64,000 nt of DNA from VRUE01 sp035260485. GTDB taxonomy: Bacteria; Actinomycetota; Thermoleophilia; Solirubrobacterales; 70-9. The stretch is taken from NCBI GenBank assembly GCA_035260485.1, contig DATFVC010000080.1, forward strand, positions 1-64,000, in the 5' to 3' direction. Below, piece after piece: positions 1 to 8,412 of this stretch (position 1 is the stretch's first letter; each line of letters begins with the position of its first letter). The position numbers and the translations under genes were made by a program. Under the pieces are notes generated by a model that was not told where the DNA came from, searched no databases, and worked only from the letters and a program-made list of their open reading frames with translations.

Positions 1-59
1 CGCCTGACCAGAAGCTTGCGGCTCTTCGGGCAGGTGCGGGCGTTAGCGTGGAGCTTCAT
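1..59 (-). mobile_element. IS481-like transposase, 5' end only (window edge)
   Basis: Reading leftward from ATG at 59, the first 19 codons give MKLHANARTCPKSRKLLVR. This matches the usual opening of actinobacterial IS481-family (DDE, integrase-core) transposases, which begin with a HANA-x-x-P-K/x-G/S-R-x-L-V-R pattern. An AGGAGG ribosome-binding site (reverse strand, about 67-72) precedes the ATG. The catalytic domain lies outside the window, so it cannot be seen whether the element is intact. Assignment rests only on this short N-terminus. Confidence 0.6.
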
Positions 60-79
60 CCGGTGTCCTCCTTGTTGCT

Positions 80-95
80 GGGTGTCTAGACACCC
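80..95. repeat. 16-bp perfect palindrome at probable IS boundary
   Basis: GGGTGTCTAGACACCC is a perfect palindrome 20 bp upstream of the transposase start. It centres on CTAG, the tetranucleotide favoured as target by IS481-type elements. It could be the element's terminal region or the operator of the transposase promoter. The exact insertion boundary cannot be set because the other end is outside the window. Confidence 0.4.
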
Positions 96-116
96 CCAGC
101 CTTCAAGGAGGCCCGG

Positions 117-146
117 ATGAACAACGTGGTGAGGAACTACAGCTAG
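117..146 (+). CDS. nine-codon mini-ORF with strong ribosome-binding site
   Basis: AAGGAGG at 105-111 is followed by ATG 117 and codes MNNVVRNYS before TAG 144-146. The Shine-Dalgarno is stronger than that of most genes here, so this may be a leader peptide or the remaining head of a gene cut by the neighbouring insertion element. No function is recognised. The bases from 147 to 236 hold nothing I can identify. Confidence 0.25.
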   Translation: MNNVVRNYS

Positions 147-236
147 GCCGGGGCGCGTTCACCCGGCGCCTGAGCTTCTACATAGAAGGGATAGGCGTGA
201 TCGTCCTCACAGTCCGCTGAGGCTCGCTGCGAGAGG

Positions 237-252
237 CTGGCTGACCAGCCAA
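237..252. promoter_or_regulatory. TetR-type operator-like palindrome (site 1)
   Basis: CTGGCTGACCAGCCAA has arms CTGGCT/AGCCAA around GACC. It runs up to the first base of the MMPL start codon. Its reverse complement differs at one base of 16 from the site at 19797. The length, symmetry and position are typical of TetR-family operators. The cognate regulator is not in the window. Confidence 0.6.
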
Positions 253-2525
253 TGCGTGAGTCGATGACCAAGCTAGCCGGGTTCCTGGGCCGTCGCCGCC
301 GCTGGGTTCTGGCCGCTTGGGCCGCGGTTCTGGTCCTCGCCCTGCCGATCGCCTCGCACCAGACCGATCACCTGACCGGCGGTGGATTCGACGTGCCCGG
401 CAGCCAGTCGAAGGCGGTCAGCGATTCGCTCGAACGCAACTTCGCGGGGAGTGCCGACGGCATCGTGGTGCTGCTGAAGGCCGGCCCCGGCTCGACCCCG
501 GCCCAGCGTGCCGCGGCGGTCCACCGGGTCCGCGTCGCGGTGGTCGGCCTCGATCGGGTGACGCTCCCGCCGCGGGTCGGGCGCCGTGCCGAGCTCCAGC
601 TCCGGCGAACCGGGGTCGCGATGCTGCCGCTGCGCAGCGACCGGTCCTCGGATCTGCTGATCGACTCCGCCGCGACTCTTCGCACCGACCTCGAACCAGG
701 CGCCGCCGAGGGCGGCGTGACGACCTACCTGGCGGGCCAGCCGACTATCTGGGCCGGAATGCAGGAGCTTTCGAAGAATGACCTCGCGAAGGCCGAGGCC
801 GGTGGCTTCCCGATCGTCGCGCTGATCCTGCTCGTCGTCTTCGGCTCGCTCGCCGCCGCCGCCCTGCCGCTGGCGCTGGGCTTCGTCAGCGTCATCATCA
901 CCGGCGCGCTCATCTACTTCATCTCCTTGAACATGGAGACCTCGGTCTTCGTCACCAACATGGCGTCGATGATCGGGATCGGGGTGGCGATCGACTACTC
1001 GCTGTTCATTCTCGCCCGTTACCGCGAGGAGCGCCGCGCCGGGCGCAGCGAGGAGGAGGCGCGCTCGGAGGCGCTGGCGACCTCGGGGTTGGCGGTGACC
1101 TTCTCCGGCATCGCCGTGATCGTCTCCCTCGCCGGCCTCTGGATGGTCGACAACCAGGCGCTGCGCTCGATGGCGCTGGGCGCGATGACGGTCGTCGCCG
1201 TCTCGATCCTCACCGCGACGACCTTGCTGCCGGCGCTGATCGCGATGCTCGGCGACCGGGTGATGCCGGGCGGCATCGTCGCCCGCGCTCTGCGCTTCCT
1301 GAAGTACACGGTCTTCCGCCGTCCCAGACCCGCCTTCCCCGGACGCGGGCACCAAGGCGCCACCTCCTCCGCTTCGCGTCCGGGGGCGGGGGGAGATGGC
1401 GGAATTGATTCCCCGTTCTGGACTGCCTGGACCAAGCGCGTCATGGCCCATCCCTGGGTTTCCGTGCTGGGCGTCAGCGCTGTGCTGCTCTTTCTCGCCA
1501 TCCCGGTGCTCTCGTTGACCACCGGCACCCAGGCGCTCGCCCAGTTCCCCAAGAACAGCGACGTGCGGGTCGCCAACGAACTGGCGTCGAAGCAGCTCGG
1601 TGGCGGCGCCGATCCGGTCCAGATCGTCGCCGCCTTCGACGGCCCGGTGGACCATGCTGCGGTCGCGGGCTTCGTGCGCCGGGTCGAAGTGACGCCCGGC
1701 GTCAGCTCCGTGGCGCCTGCCGCCTTCGTCAGCGGCAGCGTCCTCGTTCAGGCGACGCCAAGCGCTTCGAGCGAGTCCGACGCGGCGGCCGCTCTCCTGA
1801 ACCGACTACGTGACTCGGTCGTGCCGTCGACCCGGTTGGCCAGCTTGGCAACGGTGAACGTCGGCGGCGAGACGGCGCGCAGCCACGACGTGCGTCTCCT
1901 GATCAGCGGCTCGATGTGGAAGATCGTTCTCTTCGTCCTGGCGCTCAGCTTCCTCGTCCTGATGGTGATGCTGCGCTCGCTGTTGCTGCCGCTGAAGGCG
2001 GTGTTGATGAACCTGCTCTCGATCGGCGCCGCCTACGGAGTCCTCGTCGCCGTCTTCCAGTGGGGCTGGTTCGACGGACTGCTCGGCTTCGAAAGCCAGG
2101 GAGCGCTGGACACGATCAACGTGCCGCTGATCTTCGCCGTCGTCTTCGGCCTCTCGATGGACTACGAGGTGTTCCTCATGTCACGGATCCGCGAGCGCTA
2201 CATGGAGAGTGGCGACAACGAGCGCGCGGTAGCCGAGGGGCTTGCCTCGAGCGCCCGCACGATCTCCTCGGCGGCGTTGATCATGACCTGCGTCTTCTCC
2301 GTCTTCGTTCTCACCGGCGTGCCCTCGATCAAGGAGCTGGGCCTTGGCTGCGCGGTTGCGATCGCTCTCGACGCGACCCTGGTGCGGCTGATCCTGGTGC
2401 CGGCGGCGATGAAGCTGCTCGGCGAGTGGAACTGGTGGATGCCCTCCTGGCTCGACCACCTGCTCCCAGACTTCTCCTTCGAGAGCGGCTCGGGCAGCGG
2501 CGAGCCCGAGCCCGCCAAGGCCTAA
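252..2525 (+). CDS. MMPL/RND family lipid exporter
   Basis: A 757-residue inner-membrane protein with the duplicated RND layout: one helix (about 18-35), an extracytoplasmic domain, five helices (about 182-340), then the same again in the C-terminal half. Each half keeps the MMPL proton-relay motif, D248-Y249 in DYSLFILARYRE and D637-Y638 in DYEVFLMSRIRE. Such proteins export lipids or fatty-acyl compounds using the proton gradient. The loop between the halves (residues about 355-385) is encoded by an inverted repeat (1316-1402). ATG 264 is an alternative start, because the operator-like palindrome abuts ATG 252. The amidase gene follows 13 bp downstream, probably in the same operon. Substrate is unknown. 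Confidence 0.9.
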   Translation: MRESMTKLAGFLGRRRRWVLAAWAAVLVLALPIASHQTDHLTGGGFDVPGSQSKAVSDSLERNFAGSADGIVVLLKAGPGSTPAQRAAAVHRVRVAVVGLDRVTLPPRVGRRAELQLRRTGVAMLPLRSDRSSDLLIDSAATLRTDLEPGAAEGGVTTYLAGQPTIWAGMQELSKNDLAKAEAGGFPIVALILLVVFGSLAAAALPLALGFVSVIITGALIYFISLNMETSVFVTNMASMIGIGVAIDYSLFILARYREERRAGRSEEEARSEALATSGLAVTFSGIAVIVSLAGLWMVDNQALRSMALGAMTVVAVSILTATTLLPALIAMLGDRVMPGGIVARALRFLKYTVFRRPRPAFPGRGHQGATSSASRPGAGGDGGIDSPFWTAWTKRVMAHPWVSVLGVSAVLLFLAIPVLSLTTGTQALAQFPKNSDVRVANELASKQLGGGADPVQIVAAFDGPVDHAAVAGFVRRVEVTPGVSSVAPAAFVSGSVLVQATPSASSESDAAAALLNRLRDSVVPSTRLASLATVNVGGETARSHDVRLLISGSMWKIVLFVLALSFLVLMVMLRSLLLPLKAVLMNLLSIGAAYGVLVAVFQWGWFDGLLGFESQGALDTINVPLIFAVVFGLSMDYEVFLMSRIRERYMESGDNERAVAEGLASSARTISSAALIMTCVFSVFVLTGVPSIKELGLGCAVAIALDATLVRLILVPAAMKLLGEWNWWMPSWLDHLLPDFSFESGSGSGEPEPAKA
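1316..1402. repeat. long inverted repeat inside MMPL coding sequence (element A)
   Basis: Arms CCCCGGACGCG (1337-1347) and CGCGTCCGGGG (1375-1385) are perfectly complementary. Pairing extends outward with mismatches to CCGCC (1316-1320) and GGCGG (1398-1402). The reading frame runs through it and encodes a Gly/Arg/Pro/Ser-rich linker between the two RND halves. A second RND gene has a similar foldback at the equivalent position (25782-25908). Confidence 0.6.
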
Positions 2526-2538
2526 TACCCTTCTCTCC

Positions 2539-3945
2539 ATGAGCGAGGAGATCGCCTTTGCAGGGGCGGCGAGGCAGGCGGAGATGGTGCGGGCCGGGGA
2601 GATCTCCCCCTCCGAGCTGGTGCGCCTCTACCTGGACCGAATCGAGCGGCTCGATCCGCGGCTGAACTCCTTCAGGGTGGTGTTGGCGGAACGGGCGCTG
2701 CTCGAAGCCGAGCAGGCCGAGGGGCGGCTGAAGGGCGGCGACGAGCGGCCGCTGCTGGGGGTGCCGATCGCGCTCAAGGACGAAGTCGACCTCGCCGGTG
2801 AGCTGAGCACGCACGGCACCGATGCCTTCCCGGATCCAGCCCCCGCCGATTGCGAGATGGTGCGGCGGCTGCGCGAAGCGGGCGCGATCGTGGTCGGCAA
2901 GACGCACCTTCCCGAGCTGGCGATCTGCGGCTTCACCGAGTCCGCCACCTGGGGGGTGACGCGCAATCCCTGGGACCCGCAGCGAAGTCCCGGGGGCTCG
3001 AGCGGGGGCAGCGCCGCAGCGGTGGCCGCCGGTCTGGTCTCGATCGCCTCCGCCTCCGACGGCGGCGGCTCGATCCGCATTCCCGCCTCCTCCTGTGGCC
3101 TCTTCGGGCTGAAACCGCAGCGGGGCAGGGTTTCGCTGGCGCCGCTGGTCGAGCACTGGAACGGGCTCTCGGCTGCCGGCTGCGTCAGCCGCAGCGTCCT
3201 CGACACCGCCCTCTGGCTCGACGTGGTCAGCGGCGGCTCGGCCGACCCGGAGGCGCCGGGCCCGCCGCAGCGGCCCTTCGTCGAGTCGGCCCGCACTCCG
3301 CCGGGCAAGCTGCGAGTCGCCTACTCGACCGCGCCGCCGCGCGCCGCCGCGCCGCCGACGGTCTCCGACATCGCCAAAGGGGCCGTCGCGGAGACCGCCG
3401 AGCTGCTGCGATCGCTGGGACATGAGGCCGAGCAGCGCGATCCCGATTGGGGAGGGATCGGCAACAACATCACTCCCCGCTATCTGCGTGGGGTCGCCGA
3501 AGACGTCGCGATCGTCCCTCGCCCCGAGCGGCTCGAACGCCGCACGCGTGGCTTCGCCCAGCTCGGCCGGCTGATCACGGACGGCATGTTCGAGCGGGCG
3601 ATGCGCGGCCGGCAGGCGGATGCTGCTCGGGTCAACGCGATCTTCGATACCCACGACGTGCTAATGACGCCGGTGATGGGTGGAACGGCGGTCCCGGTGC
3701 GGCGCTGGGAGGGTCGGGGAGCCCTCTGGACGATCCTCGGCATGAGCCGCTTCTATCCCTACTGCGTCCCCTGGAACCACCTCGGCAACCCGGCGATGTC
3801 GGTGCCGGCGGGCTTCGCCGCCGACGGCATGCCACTGGCCGTCCAGATCGTCGGCCGCCCCGGCGACGAGGCGACCCTCCTCTCCCTGGCCGCCCAGATC
3901 GAGGCTGAGCGGCCCTGGGCGGACAAGCGCCCGCCGATCTCCTAG
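2539..3945 (+). CDS. amidase signature family hydrolase
   Basis: A 468-residue cytosolic amidase. The Ser-cisSer-Lys triad is visible as K80 (in GVPIALKDE), S154 (in SPGGSSGGSAA) and S178 (in SDGGGSIRIP), with the usual spacing and length for the family. It hydrolyses an amide bond, but the family ranges from GatA-like to aryl-acylamidases and the substrate cannot be read from sequence. No gatB or gatC lies nearby, so it is not the tRNA amidotransferase subunit in an operon context. It sits 13 bp after the MMPL exporter and likely shares its promoter. Confidence 0.88.
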   Translation: MSEEIAFAGAARQAEMVRAGEISPSELVRLYLDRIERLDPRLNSFRVVLAERALLEAEQAEGRLKGGDERPLLGVPIALKDEVDLAGELSTHGTDAFPDPAPADCEMVRRLREAGAIVVGKTHLPELAICGFTESATWGVTRNPWDPQRSPGGSSGGSAAAVAAGLVSIASASDGGGSIRIPASSCGLFGLKPQRGRVSLAPLVEHWNGLSAAGCVSRSVLDTALWLDVVSGGSADPEAPGPPQRPFVESARTPPGKLRVAYSTAPPRAAAPPTVSDIAKGAVAETAELLRSLGHEAEQRDPDWGGIGNNITPRYLRGVAEDVAIVPRPERLERRTRGFAQLGRLITDGMFERAMRGRQADAARVNAIFDTHDVLMTPVMGGTAVPVRRWEGRGALWTILGMSRFYPYCVPWNHLGNPAMSVPAGFAADGMPLAVQIVGRPGDEATLLSLAAQIEAERPWADKRPPIS

Positions 3946-3952
3946 CCGGCGG

Positions 3953-5227
3953 CTACCTGAAGACCTTGCGCATCCGTGCGACCTCGCGCAGCTTGCCGTG
4001 GGGGCGGATGCGGCGCTGGAGGAGCATCTGCAACGGCTTCGCCTCGGGCTTGCCCATGGCGACGAAGTCCGCCCAGCTCGCCTCGAGAGTCAGGGTGGGG
4101 TTGGGGGCCTCGCCCGGCTCGGCCCTGGTCGAGCCGTTGTCGATCGTCAGGTGCCAGGGATCGGCATCGGTGAAGCGGTACTGGTAGACGAGCGGTGAGC
4201 CGTTGGCTGCTGCCGGGTCGGCGACCCGCTTGACCACGTCGAAGTAGAGGCGCTGGGTATCGGGCGAGGCGTCGGGGGTCGGTCCGTCGGGCGGGCCGAG
4301 GACGCCGGCTTCCATCAGCTTCACCTGGCGCTCGGCGACTTCCTCGGCGGAGGCCTCGGGGTCGAAGGGGAAGACACCGGGCGGCATCTCCTCGGTCGGG
4401 TAGCCGATCGTGCGCCAGCGCTGGCGGATCAGTTTCAGCCCAAAGGCGAAGATGTCCTCGAGCGAGAAGCCGTAGCACTCGGTGTAGGAGCGGTCCATGT
4501 TGGGTGGGTAGAAAACGGCTGGCCCATAAGGGAGCGTTTCGCGTAGCAGCTCGACCACCGCCGCTTTGCACTCCTCCGACTCCGCCAGCAGCTCGGAGAG
4601 CACCTTGACGCCGAAGCCGATGTGGCGCTGCTCGTCGCGGGAGACGTTGGCCATGCCGGCGCTGAAGCCCGGCAGCGACTCATCGGAGGCGAAGAAGTCC
4701 TCGATGAAGTGCTGGCCGGGCTGGGCGAGGCTGCCCTCGACGATCAGGTGGTAGAGGGTGATCGCCTGGGCGTACTTGGGCAGCGAGCGGTCCTTGCGCA
4801 GTTCCTCGGCCATCAGGTCGAGGCGGTCGAAGATGCCTCGATAGCCCCAGTTGAGCTGGGGCATGGTGGAGGAGAGGGTCTGCTGGATCGAGTCCCCGCC
4901 GACCCCGATCACCTCCTTGAAGAAGCGGTGGAAGAAGACCGAGTGACGGACCTCGTCGACCTGCTGGGTGGCGAGGAAGTAGGACTGCTCCTCGGTGGGT
5001 GCGGCGGTGATGTAGGGGGCGAGGGTGTCGGCGACCCTGTCCTCGCCGTAATAGAACATCGAGTAGATCCACATCGCCGAGCGGCGCTGGATGTCGCTGA
5101 GCGCCTCCCAGCCCTTGCGATCCTCGGAGAAATCGAGGTCGTAGGCGCTCCAGTTGCCCTGCTCCCAGCGCTTGTAGAGGTCTACGTAGGTGACGTTGTC
5201 CATCAGGCTCTGGGATGCGACGCTCAT
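3953..5227 (-). CDS. R2/ferritin-like di-iron oxygenase fused to SCP2 domain
   Basis: A 424-residue protein. Its first 270 or so residues carry the six carboxylate/histidine ligands of R2-like di-iron oxidases: E62 (YYGED), E92 and H95 (DEVRH), E164 (IVEGS), E199 and H202 (DEQRH). The last 100 residues, from about 320 (YQYRFTDADPWHLTIDNG onward), resemble an SCP2 sterol/lipid-carrier domain. Family knowledge suggests an oxidase acting on a lipid held by the SCP2 part; the reaction is unknown. It is not a ribonucleotide reductase radical subunit by context, since no nrdA-like gene is near. AAGGAGA precedes ATG 5227, and an operator-like palindrome lies 48 bp upstream of the start. Confidence 0.75.
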   Translation of the reverse strand: MSVASQSLMDNVTYVDLYKRWEQGNWSAYDLDFSEDRKGWEALSDIQRRSAMWIYSMFYYGEDRVADTLAPYITAAPTEEQSYFLATQQVDEVRHSVFFHRFFKEVIGVGGDSIQQTLSSTMPQLNWGYRGIFDRLDLMAEELRKDRSLPKYAQAITLYHLIVEGSLAQPGQHFIEDFFASDESLPGFSAGMANVSRDEQRHIGFGVKVLSELLAESEECKAAVVELLRETLPYGPAVFYPPNMDRSYTECYGFSLEDIFAFGLKLIRQRWRTIGYPTEEMPPGVFPFDPEASAEEVAERQVKLMEAGVLGPPDGPTPDASPDTQRLYFDVVKRVADPAAANGSPLVYQYRFTDADPWHLTIDNGSTRAEPGEAPNPTLTLEASWADFVAMGKPEAKPLQMLLQRRIRPHGKLREVARMRKVFR

Positions 5228-5274
5228 TTTTCTCCTTCGGTACGGGGCGGGGGTTACCCTCGCAGACTAGCGCG

Positions 5275-5296
5275 AAACTGGCTAGTCAGCCAGTTT
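5275..5296. promoter_or_regulatory. TetR-type operator-like palindrome (site 2)
   Basis: Perfect 9-bp arms AAACTGGCT and AGCCAGTTT flank AGTC. The core CTGGCT-N4-AGCCAG matches sites at 237, 19797 and 63592. It lies 48 bp upstream of the di-iron/SCP2 gene, in its promoter region. Confidence 0.65.
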
Positions 5297-5343
5297 GAGA
5301 GAAGGCGGGACGCCGCCCGGCGCCCCGCCGATCGACTATGCGG

Positions 5344-6015
5344 CTATTTAATGAATTCGCGCACCTGTTTGTAGACGGTTTCGTCGGACAACAGGCTGAG
5401 GTGCGAGATGCAGGCAGTTTCCGTGTTCGTCGCGCCACTGAGCGGCACGCTCGAGTCGGGGTTGATGAATTCGTCGCACGGCGACCACCAGGTGCCGTAG
5501 TTCACGACTCCGGGCGTCTCGTCCCCCGCATTGAGTTCGGAGAGGAACGTCGAGCCCACCCTCATCTCCACGCACGAGGTGCTGAAGCAGGCATTTGCCG
5601 AGGTCGTGCCGTGGTTCGGGCCGCCAAGCGAAACCCAGTCGTCGACACTCGCTTCCCCCCCGCTGACGAACTTGATGTACCAGCGGGTGTTGAGGCTGCC
5701 CATCGAGTGGGCGATGATGTCGACCTTCGTCGCACCGGTCGTTTTGAGCAGGCTTTCGACGTGCGATTTGACTTCTTTTTCGGCGTCGACTTTGTTGGAC
5801 TGCGAGGTGTTGTAGCTGTAGGCGCTCAAATGGGATTTCGGATAGCCGTCTTTTTCGAAGCGGCCGATCATCGTGTTCCAGTTCGAGGCGCTTCCCGACC
5901 AGCCGTGGACAAACAGGATCGGATCGAGCGCCAAAGCGCCGGCGGGCGAGAAGGCCGCGCCGGTTATGCAGATTGCGATCACGGACACAAAGGCCGTGAG
6001 CCTCTTCATGGTCAT
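5344..6015 (-). CDS. secreted alpha/beta-hydrolase lipase (LipA-like)
   Basis: A 223-residue exported esterase or triacylglycerol lipase. A Sec signal peptide ends near ALA29. The oxyanion motif FVHGWSG follows (35-41), then nucleophile S104 in AHSMGS, with D181 and H205 as the likely acid and base. Size and layout match small Bacillus LipA-type lipases. ATG 6015 is preceded by AAAGGAGG; ATG 6009 is a close alternative. Codon use and local GC are lower than in neighbours, so recent transfer is possible. It is alone between the acyl-CoA ligase and the di-iron gene, all on the minus strand. Confidence 0.85.
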   Translation of the reverse strand: MTMKRLTAFVSVIAICITGAAFSPAGALALDPILFVHGWSGSASNWNTMIGRFEKDGYPKSHLSAYSYNTSQSNKVDAEKEVKSHVESLLKTTGATKVDIIAHSMGSLNTRWYIKFVSGGEASVDDWVSLGGPNHGTTSANACFSTSCVEMRVGSTFLSELNAGDETPGVVNYGTWWSPCDEFINPDSSVPLSGATNTETACISHLSLLSDETVYKQVREFIK

Positions 6016-6084
6016 GTTGCCTCCTTTGGTGGGTGGAGGCAACTTCTTACCCGCCTATCTATGCATTAATCCACGTAACTTTGA

Positions 6085-7608
6085 TCAAATCGATCTGATC
6101 GACTGCTGCACGACGGCGGGAGTCTCGATCTCCCGCTTAAGGATCTTGCCGGTTGGGCCTTTAGGCAACTCGTCGAGGAACCAGACTACGCGTGGGTACT
6201 TGTAAGCGGCGATCCGCTCCTTGACGTAGGCGCTGATCTCCTCCGGACCCAGCTCCTCGCCCTCGTGGAGGACGACCGCGGCACCGATCTCCTCGCCCCA
6301 CTCGTCGTGGGGGACGCCAACCACGGCGGCTTCGCGGATCTTCGGGTGCTCGTAGAGGACCTCCTCGACCTCGCGCGGGTAGACGTTGTAGCCGCCACGG
6401 ATGATCAGGTCCTTCTTGCGGTCGACGATGAAGAAGTAGCCGTCCTCGTCGGTGCGGGCCATGTCGCCGCTGTGGAACCAGCCGCCGCGCATCGCCTCCT
6501 CGGTCGCCTCGGGGCGCTGCCAGTAGCCCTTCATGATGTTGTGGCCGCGGATCACGATCTCGCCGACCTCGCCCTGCGGAACTGGCTGGTCGTTCTCGTC
6601 GACGACCTGCATCTCGACTCCTTCGATCGGGGTGCCGATCGAGCCCGGCTTGCGCTCTTTGTCGGGATGGTTGGAGCAGGCGACTGGAGAGGTCTCCGAA
6701 AGGCCGTAGCCCTCCATCACCTTCGCCCCGAAAGCCTCTTCGAAGCCGCGCAGCACCTCAACAGGCATCGAGGCGCCGCCGGTGATGCAGATGCGCAGCG
6801 AGGAGGTGTCGAAGCGCTCGCGCTCGGGGTGATGGAGGAGAGCGCCGAACATCGTCGGCACGCCGTAGAAGTGGGTGACCCGGTCCCGCTGCATCGTTGC
6901 CAGCGCCTCGCCGGGGTCGAATTTGGGCACCAGAGTGAGGCAGGCGCCGACGCTGAGTGAGGCGTTCATCGCGACCGTCTGACCAAAGGAGTGGAAGAGG
7001 GGGAGGGCGCCGAGGACGACGTCGCCGGCGCCGATCTCGCTAGTGGTGCGGGAGGAGACGTCGGCGTTGCGGGAAAGGTTGGCATGGGTCAGCTCGGCGC
7101 CCTTCGGCTTGCCGGTGGTGCCCGACGTGTAGAGGATCACCGCGGTGTCGCTCTCGGCGGTCTCAACGGTGCCCCCCGGCTTTGGCTCGATCTCGGCCAG
7201 GGTCGCCGCGAAGGCTGCTGGCTCGACCTCAATCAGCTCAGCGCCCGCCTCGGCGGCGCCCTCGCGTGCCTCCTCGCAGAAGCCGTGCCAGGCGAGCAGC
7301 AGCTTCGCGTCCGGGTCCTCCAGATAGAAGCCGATCTCGCGCCGCTTCAGCAGCACGTTCATCGGCACCACGATGGCCCCGGCGCGCAGCACTCCGTAGT
7401 AGGCGACCGGGAAGTCCGGGACGTTGGGCAGCATCACCCCGACCCGCTCGCCTGGCTCGACCCTCTTCTCGCGCAGCAAGGATGCCAGGCGAGCGCTGCG
7501 GTCGTTGAGCTCGGCGTAGCTCAGCTCAACTTCGCCGAGCCGGATCGCCGGGGCCTCCGGCGTCCGTGCGGCGCTCTCGGTCAATAGAGATGCGAGGTTC
7601 AGCGCCAT
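6085..7608 (-). CDS. fatty-acid--CoA ligase (AMP-forming)
   Basis: A 507-residue ANL-superfamily enzyme activating a carboxylic acid to its CoA thioester through an acyl-adenylate. Visible motifs are the P-loop-like YTSGTTGKPKGAE, GYGLSETSP, the hinge block FHSGDMARTDEDGYFFIVDR, and the C-terminal catalytic lysine in GPTGKILKRE. Length and motifs fit FadD-type long-chain ligases, but chain length is not predictable. The start at 7608 (MALNLASL) is chosen because upstream codons read into the preceding small gene. It is the second gene of a probable two-gene operon, 22 bp after the monooxygenase-like gene. Confidence 0.9.
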   Translation of the reverse strand: MALNLASLLTESAARTPEAPAIRLGEVELSYAELNDRSARLASLLREKRVEPGERVGVMLPNVPDFPVAYYGVLRAGAIVVPMNVLLKRREIGFYLEDPDAKLLLAWHGFCEEAREGAAEAGAELIEVEPAAFAATLAEIEPKPGGTVETAESDTAVILYTSGTTGKPKGAELTHANLSRNADVSSRTTSEIGAGDVVLGALPLFHSFGQTVAMNASLSVGACLTLVPKFDPGEALATMQRDRVTHFYGVPTMFGALLHHPERERFDTSSLRICITGGASMPVEVLRGFEEAFGAKVMEGYGLSETSPVACSNHPDKERKPGSIGTPIEGVEMQVVDENDQPVPQGEVGEIVIRGHNIMKGYWQRPEATEEAMRGGWFHSGDMARTDEDGYFFIVDRKKDLIIRGGYNVYPREVEEVLYEHPKIREAAVVGVPHDEWGEEIGAAVVLHEGEELGPEEISAYVKERIAAYKYPRVVWFLDELPKGPTGKILKREIETPAVVQQSIRSI

Positions 7609-7630
7609 CAAATCGCCAAGCCTGCGGAGC

Positions 7631-7918
7631 TCAGACCTTGAGGAAGTTGTGGACGGGGAACTCTTTGATGTCCGGCGGTCCTGGCATCGCCTTGTCGCCA
7701 AGCTCCTGGATCGCCTGGCCCAGGCGTCCTGCCAGGAAGCTGTCGAACTGCGCTCTCGATTCCCAGAAGTCGATGATCCCCCAGCCCTCGTCGATCGGCC
7801 CGGCGGAGTGAAAGATCAGCCCCGCCGGCGGTTCCTCTTCCACGTTCATCTGGGCGTTAACGGCCTCGTATTGCTCCTGCGTGCCGCCTGCGAACTTGAT
7901 CCTGAGTCCAATCGCCAT
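7631..7918 (-). CDS. small antibiotic-biosynthesis-monooxygenase-like protein
   Basis: A 95-residue protein that looks like a dimeric alpha-beta barrel: an N-terminal strand GLRIKFAGG, and the HSAGPIDEGWGIIDFWES block typical of ABM/EthD-like folds where a Trp-Glu pair ends a strand. Function is not predictable; such proteins can be heme or polyketide oxygenases or simple ligand binders. AGGAGG precedes ATG 7918. The acyl-CoA ligase follows 22 bp downstream. Confidence 0.7.
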   Translation of the reverse strand: MAIGLRIKFAGGTQEQYEAVNAQMNVEEEPPAGLIFHSAGPIDEGWGIIDFWESRAQFDSFLAGRLGQAIQELGDKAMPGPPDIKEFPVHNFLKV

Positions 7919-8032
7919 CGTCAATCCTCCTCTTCCGGTTAACTGAGCCTGGCGAGCATAGCCCGCAATCTGCGTGGCGAGCAAGGGGTTCGGCGTGGCG
8001 CGCTGCAGTGGCCCGCTAGGCTCGGTGGCGCG

Positions 8033-8398
8033 ATGACCGACTTCGGGGCGCCCATTTCCTTTCTCACCCTGCCGAAGGGGGTGCCGGTGTATTCGAATGA
8101 CGGGGAGGAGCTGGGCAAGGTCGAGTACGTGCTCTCTGCCCCCAACATCGACATCTTCGACGGAATCGTGCTCGACACCAGCGTCCTGCCCGGGGGGCGT
8201 CGCTTCGTAGATGCGCCCGAGGTTGCGGAGATATACGAGCGCGGCGTGGTGCTGACGATCGACGCGGCGGCGGCCCAGAAGCTGCCCGAGCCAGGCGCCA
8301 ATCCGGGCTCGATCGACGTCGATCCCGGCGATCTCGGCAAAGGCGCGGGCCAGAGCAAGCTGAGCCGGGCCTGGGATCTGATCTCGGGCAAGGGCTGA
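8033..8398 (+). CDS. PRC-barrel-like / DUF2171-type protein
   Basis: A 121-residue soluble protein. Residues 12-80 read as a PRC-barrel-like fold: LPKGVPVYSNDGEELGKVEY, then a strand-rich segment ending VVLTIDAAAAQKLPEP. Proteins of this kind are common in Actinomycetota and are associated with stress or envelope functions, but no reaction is known. It is divergent from the ligase operon and ends 14 bp before the FKBP gene. Confidence 0.6.
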   Translation: MTDFGAPISFLTLPKGVPVYSNDGEELGKVEYVLSAPNIDIFDGIVLDTSVLPGGRRFVDAPEVAEIYERGVVLTIDAAAAQKLPEPGANPGSIDVDPGDLGKGAGQSKLSRAWDLISGKG

Positions 8399-8412
8399 GA
8401 GTCGGAGGCATC

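Noticed and set aside
273..1655. A 460-codon open frame antisense to the MMPL gene
   Set aside because: Low-complexity Arg/Gly/Asp composition without domains, opposite a well-supported gene; third-position GC bias explains it.
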